A program made the translations under genes and the position numbers. The notes below the pieces were generated by a model. That model had not been told where the DNA came from. It made no database searches and saw only the letters and a program-made list of their open reading frames with translations. Positions 13,461 through 23,639 of a DNA stretch of 64,000 nt are shown here, in pieces. Numbering within the stretch: the stretch's first letter is position 1; each line of letters begins with the position of its first letter. Source of the DNA: Breviolum minutum Mf 1.05b.01 (lineage: Eukaryota; Sar; Dinophyceae; Suessiales; Symbiodiniaceae); the NCBI GenBank assembly GCA_000507305.1, contig DF239872.1, positions 87,105 to 151,104 on the forward strand, written 5' to 3'.

Positions 13461-13689
13461 GATGAAAAAAACCTTCCCCTCCTCCCAAAACTTGATGGGT
13501 AGTGTTGACGAGAATCTCATTGTCCGACTGCATATGTAGTGGAAAATGCATTTGGGATTTTGATATTGAAATGGATTATGTATTTGGTGATTCTGAATTG
13601 GATGATTGGCTGCTCTTGCTTTGTTTTCCTATCCGCTCACTTCAATCCATTTCCTTGCATGTCCTAAACACTTCTTTGGACAACCTTGG

Positions 13690-14200
13690 GAAATGAACGG
13701 ACCATCAATAAGACTTGAATAGGGAATGAATAAGAAATGAATAGGAAACGGTTAGCCATCCATGCCCGAAACTTTATTTACTACCCCCTTTCATGGCCAC
13801 TTTGAAAAAATGGGAATGAAAGGAACTAAAATGAATAGGAAATGAGTAGGGACGAATGGGAAATGAAGATGGGAAATGAAGGGAGCATGAATAAGACTTG
13901 AATAGGAAATAAATAAGAAATGAATGGGAAAGGGGTAGCCGTCCCCGCGCCAAACTTTATTTACTACCCCTTTTAATGATCACTTTGAAAAAAATGGAAA
14001 ATGAAAGGAGCTAAAATGATTAGGGAATGTTTAGAACGAAAGGGAAATGAAGAGTTGAAAACAGATAGCAAATGGATAGGCAATGAATAAGAAATAAAAA
14101 ACAAATTGCAACATGAAAAGGAAATGCGCAGGTAATGGTTAGCCATCCACGGCCCACGGCCCAAAAACTTTATTTACTACCCTTTATTCATCACTCTTGG
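13690..14200 (+). repeat. GAATAGGAAAT satellite with ACTTTATTTACTACC blocks
   Basis: GAATAGGAAATGAATAAG-type words alternate with a block containing GTTAGCC, ACTTTATTTACTACCCC and CACTTTGAAAAAA at about 13750, 13930 and 14140. The unit is about 180-210 bp. It abuts the left LTR-like repeat, and a related stretch lies just beyond the right one. Confidence 0.75.
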
Positions 14201-14216
14201 GGGGATTTGTGGATAA

Positions 14217-14434
14217 TGTTTCCTGTTTTTACTCTTTTGGGGAACCCTTCAGACATGGACCTAGGCAACGCTACATGTAGAGTTTCCACTTCACCTTACT
14301 GTATTACACCAACGTGTGTCTGTATGACAACGTCTGGCTCAAGACTAAGCACTTGCTCATAGTCATGAAAAGACCGCTTTCGCTGACCTGCGGTGTTAAG
14401 AAATCAAGGCAACTTCGGGGAATTCCGTCCCCTG
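14217..14434 (+). repeat. Left LTR-like direct repeat
   Basis: It starts with TGTTTCCTGTTTTTACTC and ends near AATTCCGTCCCCTG. Apart from several indels and substitutions it matches 24823-25041 throughout, including CATGTAGAGTTTCCACTTC and AAAGACCGCTTTCGCTGACC. Confidence 0.8.
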
Positions 14435-14437
14435 AAA

Positions 14438-14450
14438 TGGTAGCGGAGCT
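14438..14450 (+). other. Candidate primer binding site of the LTR element
   Basis: TGGTAGCGGAGC lies 3 bases after the left repeat. It matches the usual copia initiator-Met tRNA site (TGGTATCAGAGC) at 10 of 12 positions, and its location is right. Confidence 0.55.
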
Positions 14451-14627
14451 TGTGCTCCTTTCCCGTTGATCGAGTGCTCAGTGGAGATCCGATACACCGG
14501 GGCACAGTGCTGCACTGCACGCCCGATGCACTGGAAATTCTTCCTTGCAGACTAGGATACAACTGAAGCTTCTTACAGCGGCTGTCTTCCGAAACAAGGG
14601 AAAAGAGCAGTTGTAGGTTCAGCAATC

Positions 14628-15690
14628 ATGGTTCAGTTATACAGTTTAAATTTTCAAGAGGAAGAAAACATTGATCAACAGCATACTGGAAGTCCCGACG
14701 GTATGGCATTAGCAATTGAAAGGGACCACCACAGTACTTGTATTCGCATGATCCGGAAAGTACCACAAACGTTTGATGGACAATCTAGTTGGTTCGGCTG
14801 AAAAATGCTTTGGTAGGTTCTGCTGAGTTTTACAAGAACATGTTGAACAATACTGATCTGAGAAATCCAGAAATTGGAGTCAGACACTTTAAAGATACTC
14901 TCAGACCTTACTTTGTGAAGGGCGTCAAACAAACTATTCAGATGTTACCGAGGTAATCGGGAATTTGTACTGTGGATAGAATGTTTTGAATTGAAATCAA
15001 GAAGAGGTCTTACAGCATGGATGGACCTTTTTCATCATGAAATTCCAGAAGTCACAACAATTGAATTTTTCAATCTTTGAGCCCTGCAGTTCGACAACAG
15101 ATCAACGAAATCAAAGACCCAGACGAACAACGTCAGAGACTGATAGAATCAGAGATGATCAGTTCAATGTTTTGCGAAATGGACATCGTCCACAATTCCC
15201 ATTGACCGACAACTTGATGAGCCTCCCATGTTCTTTGTGCGAGCAGACCTGAACGAGAATCCACAGGAACGTTTTGTGACAAGCATGTCCCTCCAACGAT
15301 TGACATGGCACAGTACACATGACTGGCATTGCAGATCCAACCATCCGTCATGTCAAGAGGTCTACCTTTCTGGTCGCTGACGGGAGTGAGTATGAAGGCG
15401 AAAGTGGATACTGGGTAGGCGATCATGCCAAGGGTGAGTTTGGGCCCTGGGTGAGAAGGGTGGCTACACCAGACGAAAGGTGTTCCACCGGCGATACAAT
15501 CAAGCCAAGGGAAACGCCGGAATATTAAAAGGAAAAAAAAGCAAAAAGGGCAAGAAAGGAAAAGGTTCCTTCAAAGGTTTTTCAAAAAAGGGCAACGGCA
15601 AGAACAAGAGTGATTCATCCTCATCAACCGGAAAAGTGAAAGAAGGAAGAGATCGCACGTTCAAGCTCATCCACATCAAGTGGTACACCA
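14628..15690 (+). pseudogene. gag: Decayed Ty1/copia gag
   Basis: The reading starts at ATG 14628 (MVQLYSLNF). It then shows the gag landmarks FDGQSSWF (about 14770), LKNALVGSAEFYKNML (14795-14845), FKDTLRPYFVKGV (14890-14930), YRGNREFVLW (14950), AWMDLFHHEIP (15020), RADLNENPQERF (about 15242-15277), and a Gly/Lys tail GKKGKGSFKGFSKKG (15550-15590). These lie in at least three frames. About 20 codons are missing between SSWF and LKNAL, and several stops and frameshifts interrupt the chain. Gag would form the particle that packages element RNA. This copy cannot do so as it stands. It is cut off at about 15.7 kb by the antisense LINE fragment. Confidence 0.8.
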
Positions 15691-15709
15691 GGTGGCGGTA
15701 AGGAAGGAA

Positions 15710-17020
15710 ATCTCGGTGAAGGACCATCTGAATTAGTGGCAATGTGATGGACATACGCGCCGTCTCTTCCATAGGTGCAAGGAATTTATCATCAGCACCT
15801 TTCACGTGAATGCGCTTGGGTCTCTGCTTAGGACAATGAATGCTTGGTGATGACATGAAAGAATTTGAGGGATTCATGTTGCTCATAGGCAAGTTGAGCT
15901 TCCTCTGTGATCTGACGAATCTTCAAGTGTTAGATCTCTGAGACACGCCTGGATTGTGTGCGTTCCAGTGTAAACGTGAAATGCATCCATTTGGAAGCCA
16001 CGTGAAGATCAATGTAAGAAGGCCTTTTGAGATTGCGTGATTGAAAGTAGTGCCCATGAGTCAAAACGTCATAGATATCATCAAGTGGGTCAATACCAAC
16101 TGTAGTTCTGAGTGCATGGCTGATGCCATTAGCACACTGTCGCCACTTGATTGTATCCTGCCTGAACTCTCCACGGAGGTTTTTCGAACCTGTCTGGAAA
16201 AGTCATGATGCTGGGACCGTGAAGGACGATAAAACTTGTAGTTCAGACTGGTCATCATGGCGACATGATGTGCACCGGTAGGTAGGAAAGGTGCTGCCTC
16301 CAACACTCCAATCTGTTTCGCCAAGTTGTCAGCATCACGATGCCTGGTCAGAATGAAATCAATTCTGGATTCCCCAGCATGAGATATGAGGGTGGCGCCA
16401 TGTTGCGGAGACCAACTATTCAGGGCAATCACTTGGAGGTCTTATAGCAAGCAGGAGAGCAATGACATTTCACCATGTTGGGAACCAGACTGTCTGTCAA
16501 GGATCTGAAATTGGGAATGCCAACAAGAGTGCGCACAGCAGGTAGAGAACAGTTGAAGTCTCCAAGAATACATGGTGTATTACTTTGTGGAAGAGCCTGA
16601 ATGGTGCTTCGAAAAAGATTTCAAATTGTCTTCCTGCGAGTTTGTTGTGCAACCAGACTATTCCAGGGATATTGATTTACACCAAGAACATCAATTGGTT
16701 TGGAGGCCAGATGCAATCTGCAATGCAAAATACGTCCATCAGCAACTGACTTCCAAGAAATCTGGTGTGCCTGACAGACTCGCTTTGCCACCAGAAGAAG
16801 CCGCCCAGAGGCCTTTCCACGAGCGCTAGCAGTGTCACCACAGGTATGCATAGCATGCCAATGTTGTGTACTCCACTCATTGTTCTCCAGTGTGTTTCAC
16901 TGAGCAATGCCACGTCCACCTTTTGTTGATGTTATTAGCGCAGAATCTCTTGTATTTGGAAGATGATAACATACCTGCATTCCAGTGCCAGAATACAAGT
17001 GTATGCTTGGGAATATGTTC
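15710..17020 (-). pseudogene. LINE (non-LTR) APE-type endonuclease fragment
   Basis: Read on the minus strand from about 17020 down, the order is FWHWNAGMLSSSKYK (about 17010), VDVALLSETHWRTMSG (about 16890), HTCGDT and a GGFFWW-like stretch, ILGDFNCSLP (about 16560), VIALNSWSPQHGA (about 16430), ESRIDFILTRHRDAD (about 16380), and APFLPTGAHHV (about 16290). It continues as DPLDDIYDVLTHGHYF to about 15750. ETHW, GDFN and SRIDF are diagnostic endonuclease motifs of non-LTR retrotransposons, which nick target DNA. The frame is broken at least three times. No reverse transcriptase follows, so this is a fragment. It lies antisense within the copia-like element, directly after gag. Confidence 0.8.
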
Positions 17021-17044
17021 TTGATGCTGACATGAAACTTTGCG

Positions 17045-17572
17045 ATGAGAATCGACATGAAAAGAAGAAGGTTGTGGTACGAGCACCTGTTGTTGCCAGA
17101 ATTGCCGACGCTACCACGTGAAACCACGCAGTTGAAGTCGCCGGTATGCTCTCCTCAGACTCTACAATCAAGTCCGAGGTCCACAAGTGACTTACCACCA
17201 TGTTGCTTCGTGGGCAAGAAGTGTGAATCAATTTCTGAGTCTCCCACTCCTCCATCTCCTATGGTGAAGATGGAACCCTCACCCCTCGTTCCACCAATCA
17301 AACCAAAAAATACGCAAGCAATCCAACCAAAACTCAAATGGAAACTTAGGTTGAGATGTAGATGCATGGAACGTCCTGGACTTGGGACCAGGCTCAACGG
17401 TCAAGGCTTAAACTTTAGGCTCAGGGTCGTGTGGAAAGTTGCGTCTTCTACGTACACGTCGACCAATTGGATGTCGAAGTGGTGCAAGTCGTATGCGAAG
17501 ATCCAAGTATGTGATATTCACGTTGAGAATCTTCAGCTAGATTTTAAAGGAAAGCCAGAAAGAAATGGTTAG
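17045..17572 (+). CDS. Hypothetical ORF, doubtful
   Basis: An open frame of 175 codons opposite and upstream of the LINE endonuclease. It is Pro/Ser rich, then basic, with no recognised motif. It may be the antisense of a LINE 5' region rather than a gene. Confidence 0.15.
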   Translation: MRIDMKRRRLWYEHLLLPELPTLPRETTQLKSPVCSPQTLQSSPRSTSDLPPCCFVGKKCESISESPTPPSPMVKMEPSPLVPPIKPKNTQAIQPKLKWKLRLRCRCMERPGLGTRLNGQGLNFRLRVVWKVASSTYTSTNWMSKWCKSYAKIQVCDIHVENLQLDFKGKPERNG

Positions 17573-17964
17573 CAGATCTTCAAGTAAAAGACAATCCAAC
17601 CAATTATACAGTTCTTCCGTTAAAAGCATGCGCCACACTGATCTCGTGGAGCCCAAATCAGAAAAACACCGAGCGCAATGTCTGACAGGAATTGAAAAAA
17701 CTGACAGGGCATCTGCACAAGGCCATCCCCAGATAGTATCAATGTCTCTTTCGAAACGAAATCAAAATTCAATGCAATGCAACTTGCAACCGCTTACCCA
17801 AGAATCCAACGCAACACTTGTAAGAACTCGAGAATCCAAGGATTAGTGAGAATCTGCCGAAGAGATGCCCAATTGAAGTTTCGTGCTTTTGGCAAACGTG
17901 TGATGCAGCTCCAGTTTGTGGTCAAAACTTCACACTTTAAACCGTTGAAAGGGGCTTGCAGCAG

Positions 17965-18420
17965 ATTATTCCGTAGCACTTTGAACACGAAAGTTAACAC
18001 AGGTTTGGACATGTGTTAAAGTATGTACCGAAGAAGTCCGTTCCGTAGCACTTCGAACACGAACGTTATAAATTATAGGTTTGGACTCTGGACATGTGCT
18101 AAAGTATGTACCGAAGCAGTGTGTTCTGTAGCACTTTGAACACGAACGTTATCACAGGTTTGGACATGTGTCAAAGTATGTACCGCAGCAGTCCATTCCG
18201 TAGCACTTTAAACACGAACGTTACCACAGGTTTGGACATGTGTTGGTGTATGTACCGCAGCAGCCCATTCCGTAGCACTTTAAACACGAACGTTACCACA
18301 GGTTTGGACATGTGTTAGAGTATGAACCTGAAGCAATGCATTCCGTAGCGATTTGAACACGAGGGTTATCACAGGTTTGGACATGTGCTAAAGTATGTAC
18401 CGAAGCAGTGCATTTTTTTC
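17965..18420 (+). repeat. 72-bp tandem satellite, left block
   Basis: About six units of 72 bp carry GTATGTACCG, TTCCGTAGCACTTTGAACAC and ACAGGTTTGGACATGTG. The second unit has a short internal insertion. The period is divisible by 3, so a 24-residue periodic open frame results, which I do not regard as a gene. Confidence 0.9.
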
Positions 18421-19155
18421 ACGCCCCTTTTTTGGACACAGATCAAAGGTTCGCGTAGCCACAGCACTCACCTTGTGGAGCGGTCTCATGGTAGAGAACG
18501 GGCAAAGCAACTACTCATACAACTTCCATACAAATTGCAACACGCCAGACCAGTCATAGAATGAGATCATCCAGCAACGGTCAGGCATGTTGTAAAGTGA
18601 CACTCGGTCACGGTCACATACCACCAGTAAGGTTGAATCCAGCAACGCAGTAAAGAGCGCCAGAAACTCATTCAGGCCCATGCGCTGGAACAAGCAGCAC
18701 CGCAACGGCTTTGATCAATCAGAGCAAAAACCATCATGGTGTAGCTTCATACACCACCAAACAAACTAATGGAGTGAAAAGCGAAGGATCGTCCAAGAAG
18801 ATTCATTTGGCCACCAAGCCCAGTGAAAATATTGAGCAAATCAAAAAAGCCAATGGCATCACGCAAGCAGCGCAGCCCAGCCAAGACACGTTCCAAAGCC
18901 AATGCTTTGGAATCCACAGGTGCATCAAACTGTAGCTCCTGGAGGCAAGGTGCCGTTCATCAAAGTGTCGATCTGGTCTCACAAGCCACACATGTGTCAT
19001 GTTTCATGTAAACCACTCAGGAATTTCATGCCTTGTCATCATGAAACAGCCACCTGGCTTCACCAAACGAATTGGCAAACGAGATGCCACAGTTGTATGG
19101 CGCCCATGCCATGAGTCTCCAATGTAATGCACCAGTACCACCACACGACATTGGA
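18421..19155 (-). other. Unique block between two satellite blocks; possible minus-strand exon
   Basis: A minus-strand open frame at 18511-18705 (MGLNEFLALFTALLD, then DRDRVSLYNMPDR) has a protein-like composition but no recognised family. The rest shows nothing I can assign. The block is bounded on both sides by the same 72-bp satellite, so it was probably inserted into the array. Confidence 0.3.
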
Positions 19156-19405
19156 CTTGAACACGAGCATTCTCACAGGTTTGGACATGTGTTAAAGTAT
19201 GTACCGAAGCAGTGCGTTCCGTAGCACTTTGAACACAAGCGCTATCACAGGTTTGGACATGTGTTAAAGTATGTACCGCAGCAGCCCATTCCGTAGCACT
19301 TTGAACAGGAAGGTTATCAGAGGTTTGGACATGTGTTATAAAGTTAAAGTGCACCGAAGCAGTCCCTTCCGTAGCACTTTGAACACGAGTGTTATCACTC
19401 ATGCA
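19156..19405 (+). repeat. 72-bp tandem satellite, right block
   Basis: Three to four more units of the satellite seen at 17965-18420 lie in the same orientation, again with TTCCGTAGCACTTTGAACA and GGTTTGGACATGTG. Confidence 0.88.
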
Positions 19406-19554
19406 AAAACAACATTTTCTGTCCAGATCTGAAGGTTTCGCTCCTCCAGCAGGTTCGGCGCGTTTTGTGCGGGGTACGAAGACAGCAGGGCTGCGCGGGT
19501 TCACGATGCATGTGTCAAAACATTGAACACCGCACGGACATCTGTAAGCCGTGG

Positions 19555-19745
19555 GCCAACGACACAGAAGCAATCTGTGTAGTTTGGAAGGTTCAGAAAC
19601 TACACAGCAGCTCCATAAAAACTATACAGAAACAATCCGTGTGGCTTGGAAGGTTCAGAAATTACGCAGATACCCCACAGAAACTACAATACTTGAATCT
19701 GTGTAGTTTGGATGACCCCCCAAAACTCAGCAGCAAAGAAAAAAT
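19555..19745 (+). repeat. About 60-bp tandem repeat, three copies
   Basis: Three diverged copies of a unit contain ACAGAAGCAATCTGTGTAG, TTTGGAAGGTTCAGAAA and CAGCAG. The first word has inverted halves (ACAGA / TCTGT). Confidence 0.65.
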
Positions 19746-19878
19746 ACAGAAATATAATTTGTGACATTTCCAATCCCTTTTTTCATTCATGAATCAACCT
19801 TCAAAAAATGCAAAATAGAAATATAAAATAAACTTGAAAATGTATACACTGTCAAGCAGAAATGTCGGATTAAGCAAA

Positions 19879-21118
19879 ATGGGAAAGGGAAAAAAAGATG
19901 AGCGAGAAGGCCTGCAAGAAAGCCAAAAGGATAAAAGCAGAAGATAACATATGGCAAGACACGACCAGGTGAAACTACAGCGCCAGCACGGGCAGAGGAA
20001 AAGAAACAAGAACAACAAGGTCTGGAAGAAGGCCAAGAAGAAAAAGCATTAGAGGAAACAAATCTGTCCGAAGCAAAGGGAGAACCAAACAACGAAGCTC
20101 CCCCCGAAACTGGTCTGTCCTGGACTGCCAGCAGGCTCAAGAAAGAAGCACACGATGCTATAAAGGCTCTGAAAGAAGGCCAGTTGTCAGATGAAGATTT
20201 TTGGAAACAAATCAGCCAGACTAACAAGCCCTGTGGAAGAAATTCGAAGGTGAAAGAAACAAAAACGAAGATGCCAAGTCGGAATGGGCAGCTTTGACAG
20301 GGAACTGACAAGAAAAGGTTCAGTAGCTAAGAAAAGCAGGTACTGCTGAAGACTGGCATGAGAAAGGAAGGAAGCTTGAAACAAAGCCGAGAAGTTAGGA
20401 ACAGGAAGAGGAGGCCATTGCCAGAGTGGAAGCTGGTATGATTCCAGTGAAAAAGGTTGGCAAAAAGTTTGGTGAGTTCTTGCTGATATCAAGCAGCAAA
20501 CAAGGCTGTCGGTGGATCAAAGACAGCAAATTGCCGCAGGCCTGCGATCCGGAAAAAGGCCTCACAAGACTTTCCAAGTGGAGGAGGCCATGCCTGCCAC
20601 AGAAAGCCAAGACTCTACAAGCGAACATGCCAGTGACGTGGATGAGAAGAACCCCGCTCGTCACTTTCGGTTGAAGCTGAAATGGCCAGACTCCAAGGCT
20701 CAGGACGGTCACCAAGTTAGAGGCCTGTCAATAAGAAAGAGGAGAAGGAATTTGACAAGAAAGCCAAAGGGCAAAAGAAAGAAGAACTGAAAAAACAAAA
20801 AGAAGCCAAAGCAAAAGAAGCAGATGAGAAGTGGCAACAGAAACTGGAACAAGCGACCCAGGTGGCAGAAGAAGAAAAAGACTCCAAACTCAGGAAGATG
20901 CTCCAGATGGTCAGCAAAACAGTTGCTGGCCTCAAAAGGGCCTGCAATAAGGCCACGAAAGCAATCGGAGAAAAGAAGAATTGAGCAACCTGCAACAGAT
21001 GAGAAATAAGCTGGAAGATATGCAGGTGGATACTGAGCTGCAAGATGTGAAAGTGACTTTGGTGGAGAGCGGCGCAAGATACCTGAATGCTGCCAAAGCC
21101 TTGTTGCAAGCCAAATAA
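19879..21118 (+). pseudogene. Lys-rich coiled-coil protein, decayed (gene C1)
   Basis: The ATG at 19879 begins MGKGKKDEREGLQESQ. A second block (about 19944-20215) reads ITYGKTRPGETTAPARAEE, later SWTASRLKKEAHDAIK and LSDEDFWKQISQTNK. It shifts frame into LWKKFEGERNKNEDAK (about 20232-20280). A later block (20735-20983) is a strongly helical Lys/Glu stretch (for example EELKKQKEAKAKEADEK and KWQQKLEQATQVAEE). The final block, NLQQMRNKLEDMQVDTEL, ends in LLQAK and TAA at 21116-21118. Frameshifts and stops between blocks suggest decay, although some breaks may be introns. The HGDG gene follows about 300 bp downstream on the same strand, mirroring genes A and B. An RNA- or DNA-binding or structural role is inference. 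Confidence 0.55.
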
Positions 21119-22543
21119 GCATTCATGTCGCCAAGGCTTGGGAAAGAGCCACCACGGCCAAGTTTTGAAAAAAGGGATGAGGAAGGGAAGGCCTCCGCCA
21201 GTCAGTCACTCGATCACTCACTGTGTGCTGGGCAGGTGAAACATGTAGAAGTCAAACCTTTAACTGCAGCTTTGTTTCGGTTCAAGCTGTAGAAAACAAT
21301 TTGCGATAGCATGCCAGGTCTCAAACAAAGGTTAGAGATCGAACAAGTCAAGAAAAGAAAAGCAGAAGCAACAGAAGGCTTGAAAGAAAGCCATTTGTAG
21401 AGAACACTCTTGCATCTATGGGCCATGGGCAAGCTTAGCTCCACCGGTGTGCAAGAGCTTGCACATGCTGCTAAAGCAGATGGTCTCAGCCACCCAGAGA
21501 TGGTAGAATTGGCTTCTCTCGGTTCGGTGCTTTTAGGGCGCTCTGAAATTGCTTGCAAGAAAGCTCAAGAAATCAAAGTATGGAGGCTTGAAAGAAAGCC
21601 CTGTACTGACTATCCCGGTGTCAACTTTAGGTGCTAAAGAAGAACGCCCACAAACAACGGCGCCCTGTCACTTGGTTTTGCCATACCTCTTTGTGCGGCA
21701 GCTCGTCGAAAGCTATCCTGATATGGTCCCACATGTTTTCGGTTTGCACAAACTCACACAGTTTTGGCAGGGATTGAAAAAAGATGACCCGAGGTTGTGG
21801 GAAGCAGCAGGCTTGGAAGAAAGCTGCCTCCACACCACGATAACTGTGTGCATACATGGAGACGGTGTAGAGTTTTCCACTGATAGCCTCATGGCTTTCT
21901 GTTGGGGGCCTTCTTTTTATGTTTCTCCAGGCGTGCAAGAAAGCATGGACAGCAGTTTCCTCATCACTGCCTGACCAAAGTCTGCAACCAGCACAACGAC
22001 ATGGTATTTCCAACCCCTATATGGACAGGCTTGCATGCAGAGGAAAGGCTTGCAAGAAAGCGTCTGACACCCCAAGGTTTGAGCCATTGCAAGGCTTGAA
22101 AGACCAGCATCCTTTGTTGAGAATTCCGGGTGGCTTGCCAGAATACAGGGTCAGACACCATTGAGTGCGGCATCCAGAAATGCAAGGTCCATCCTGCATG
22201 CTTGGACTTTTCCACCAGGATGCAGAAGGCAAGATGGTCCAGCGAATGTTGCAAAGGTTTGGCAGATGCTGAAAGAAGCAAACTCTAAGTTGAAAGTAAA
22301 AGAAAAACTCAACAACGTGGCAACATCCATGTTTACGGTACAAAAAAAGCCCTGGTCACAACCAGCCAAATTGAAAGGCCATGCTGGAGAAATCAAACAT
22401 TTAAAACCCATGAGGAAGAAGCTTTTGGCCACATAGCAGAATGCTGCCGCTGCCACCAATTGGCAGATTTTTACGAAATCTTACAAGAAGATGATTTTTG
22501 AATGTTGAAAAGCAAAGAAGCTGCAAAATGCTTGAAACAAAGC
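19909..22543 (+). repeat. Dispersed hairpin motif GGCTTGAAAGAAAGCC
   Basis: About twelve copies of GGCTTGAAAGAAAGCC or close variants, each with inverted ends (GGCTT and AAGCC), lie at 19909, 20019, 20165, 20374, 21377, 21551, 21585, 21810, 21931, 22047, 22098 and 22530. Most are preceded by AAG, CAG or GAG. They are confined to the C1-C2 locus. Confidence 0.75.
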
Positions 22544-22897
22544 TTGCCGCAAATTGTGTGGCTCAACGAATCTTAAACCGATCGGGTCAAAGTCACTTTG
22601 ACGCCAAAATGTCACTTTGCCATGCATTTGGCAGAATTTGCCCAATATCAAAACCCCAGAACTTTTTGCACTTACAAACAAGAACCCTTCATGGGGTATA
22701 TCAGCACATTGGGCCATTCTTGCCCTCATGGAACGAGAGTTTGCAAGCTAAGCGAATCTTTCATCGCAAAGTACGTATTGGCCCTATTTGAAAGAACGGA
22801 AGCTGTTCCTGCAGGATGGTGTTCTTGCAGGCCTGTGGCCTACTTGGATGGACGGTGGTGGTTGTATCTACTTGTAAACATTTACCTATGTTACTAA
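21425..22897 (+). pseudogene. HGDG-motif protein, decayed (gene C2)
   Basis: The ATG at 21425 reads MGKLSSTGVQELAHAA. A long block at 21549-21974 includes YLFVRQLVESYPDMV, LTQFWQGLKKDDPRLW, CIHGDGVEFSTDSLM (about 21846-21890) and SMDSSFLIT. Later blocks include SMFTVQKKPWSQPAK (about 22330), ECCRCHQLADFYEIL (about 22440-22485), and the C-terminal signature NPRTFCTYKQEPFMGYIS with SCPHGT (22640-22735). The landmark order suggests a full-length but frameshifted copy of a large uncharacterised dinoflagellate family. Many breaks coincide with the short hairpin motif GCTTGAAAGAAAGC. It lies directly after C1, as gene B follows gene A. Confidence 0.6.
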
Positions 22898-22959
22898 CAC
22901 TTGTATATTTTGTAGTTTTATTGTGTTGCAAGTCTTTAACAAACCCTTGAAACATGTAG

Positions 22960-23270
22960 TATCCACTGTAAGTGTTTTACATACATAGCAGCCCCTCTAG
23001 CTAAGTCCCAATTTTTTAAACAGAGTTTCCTCACCAAAGAAGGCCACTTAGAAAACACTTAGCCTGGACATGTTAAATCTAAGGTCACCATTTAGCCCAT
23101 TTAGCCAAGTGGTTAGCTAAGTTGGCTAAGTGGTTAGCTAAGTTAGCTAAGTGGGTCATGTCCAAGCTAAATGGTTAGCTAAATTGTTACCTATCTAGGC
23201 TCAAGGGTTAGCTAAAGGGATAGCTTAAGTACTTAGCTAAGTACTTAGCTATCCAGGCTAAATTCTTAAT
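22960..23270. repeat. TTAGCTAAGT palindromic simple repeat
   Basis: GTTAGCTAAGT and ACTTAGCTAAGT words are packed at about 10-20-bp spacing, densest at 23095-23255. ACTTAGCTAAGT is a perfect palindrome. Confidence 0.8.
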
Positions 23271-23639
23271 ATCTCATTGGCTAGGTCCTGGTATGTGTTG
23301 TAAGCTAGTACAGCCATCGCGGTTCATCCAAGTATAGGTTTCACTGCATTGTACAGGAATGAGTTCCACTGCATTGTAGAGGTTCTCACACCCTGACCTC
23401 GCAACTTCAATTGATTTAGCAATGCTAGCTTCCTGATGTCTGTCGCTTTCTATAGATACACAAAAGCAAAAAACGGTCATTAACATGACCAATCTGGACC
23501 ATTATTTTGGATCAATCTGGACCAAAAACGATATTGATCTTCTCTTTGACACATGAGGTGACATGTTCGACCAATATTCAATCGGGATTGATTGGCCCTT
23601 CTTCAAAACATTTCAAAACCAATCTTATAAGATTGCTTT

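Noticed and set aside
17965..19405. CRISPR-like array of 72-bp units
   Set aside because: Units are directly tandem with no unique spacers between short repeats, and the genome is eukaryotic.
19787..20311. 174-codon minus-strand frame, rich in Phe, Leu and Cys
   Set aside because: It is the antisense of the Lys/Glu-rich exon of gene C1. Antisense of AAG/GAA-rich DNA naturally gives Phe/Leu-rich open frames.
20709..21122. Minus-strand 137- and 130-codon Phe/Leu/Ser-rich frames resembling membrane proteins
   Set aside because: Antisense shadow of the coiled-coil exon of C1 (20735-21118).
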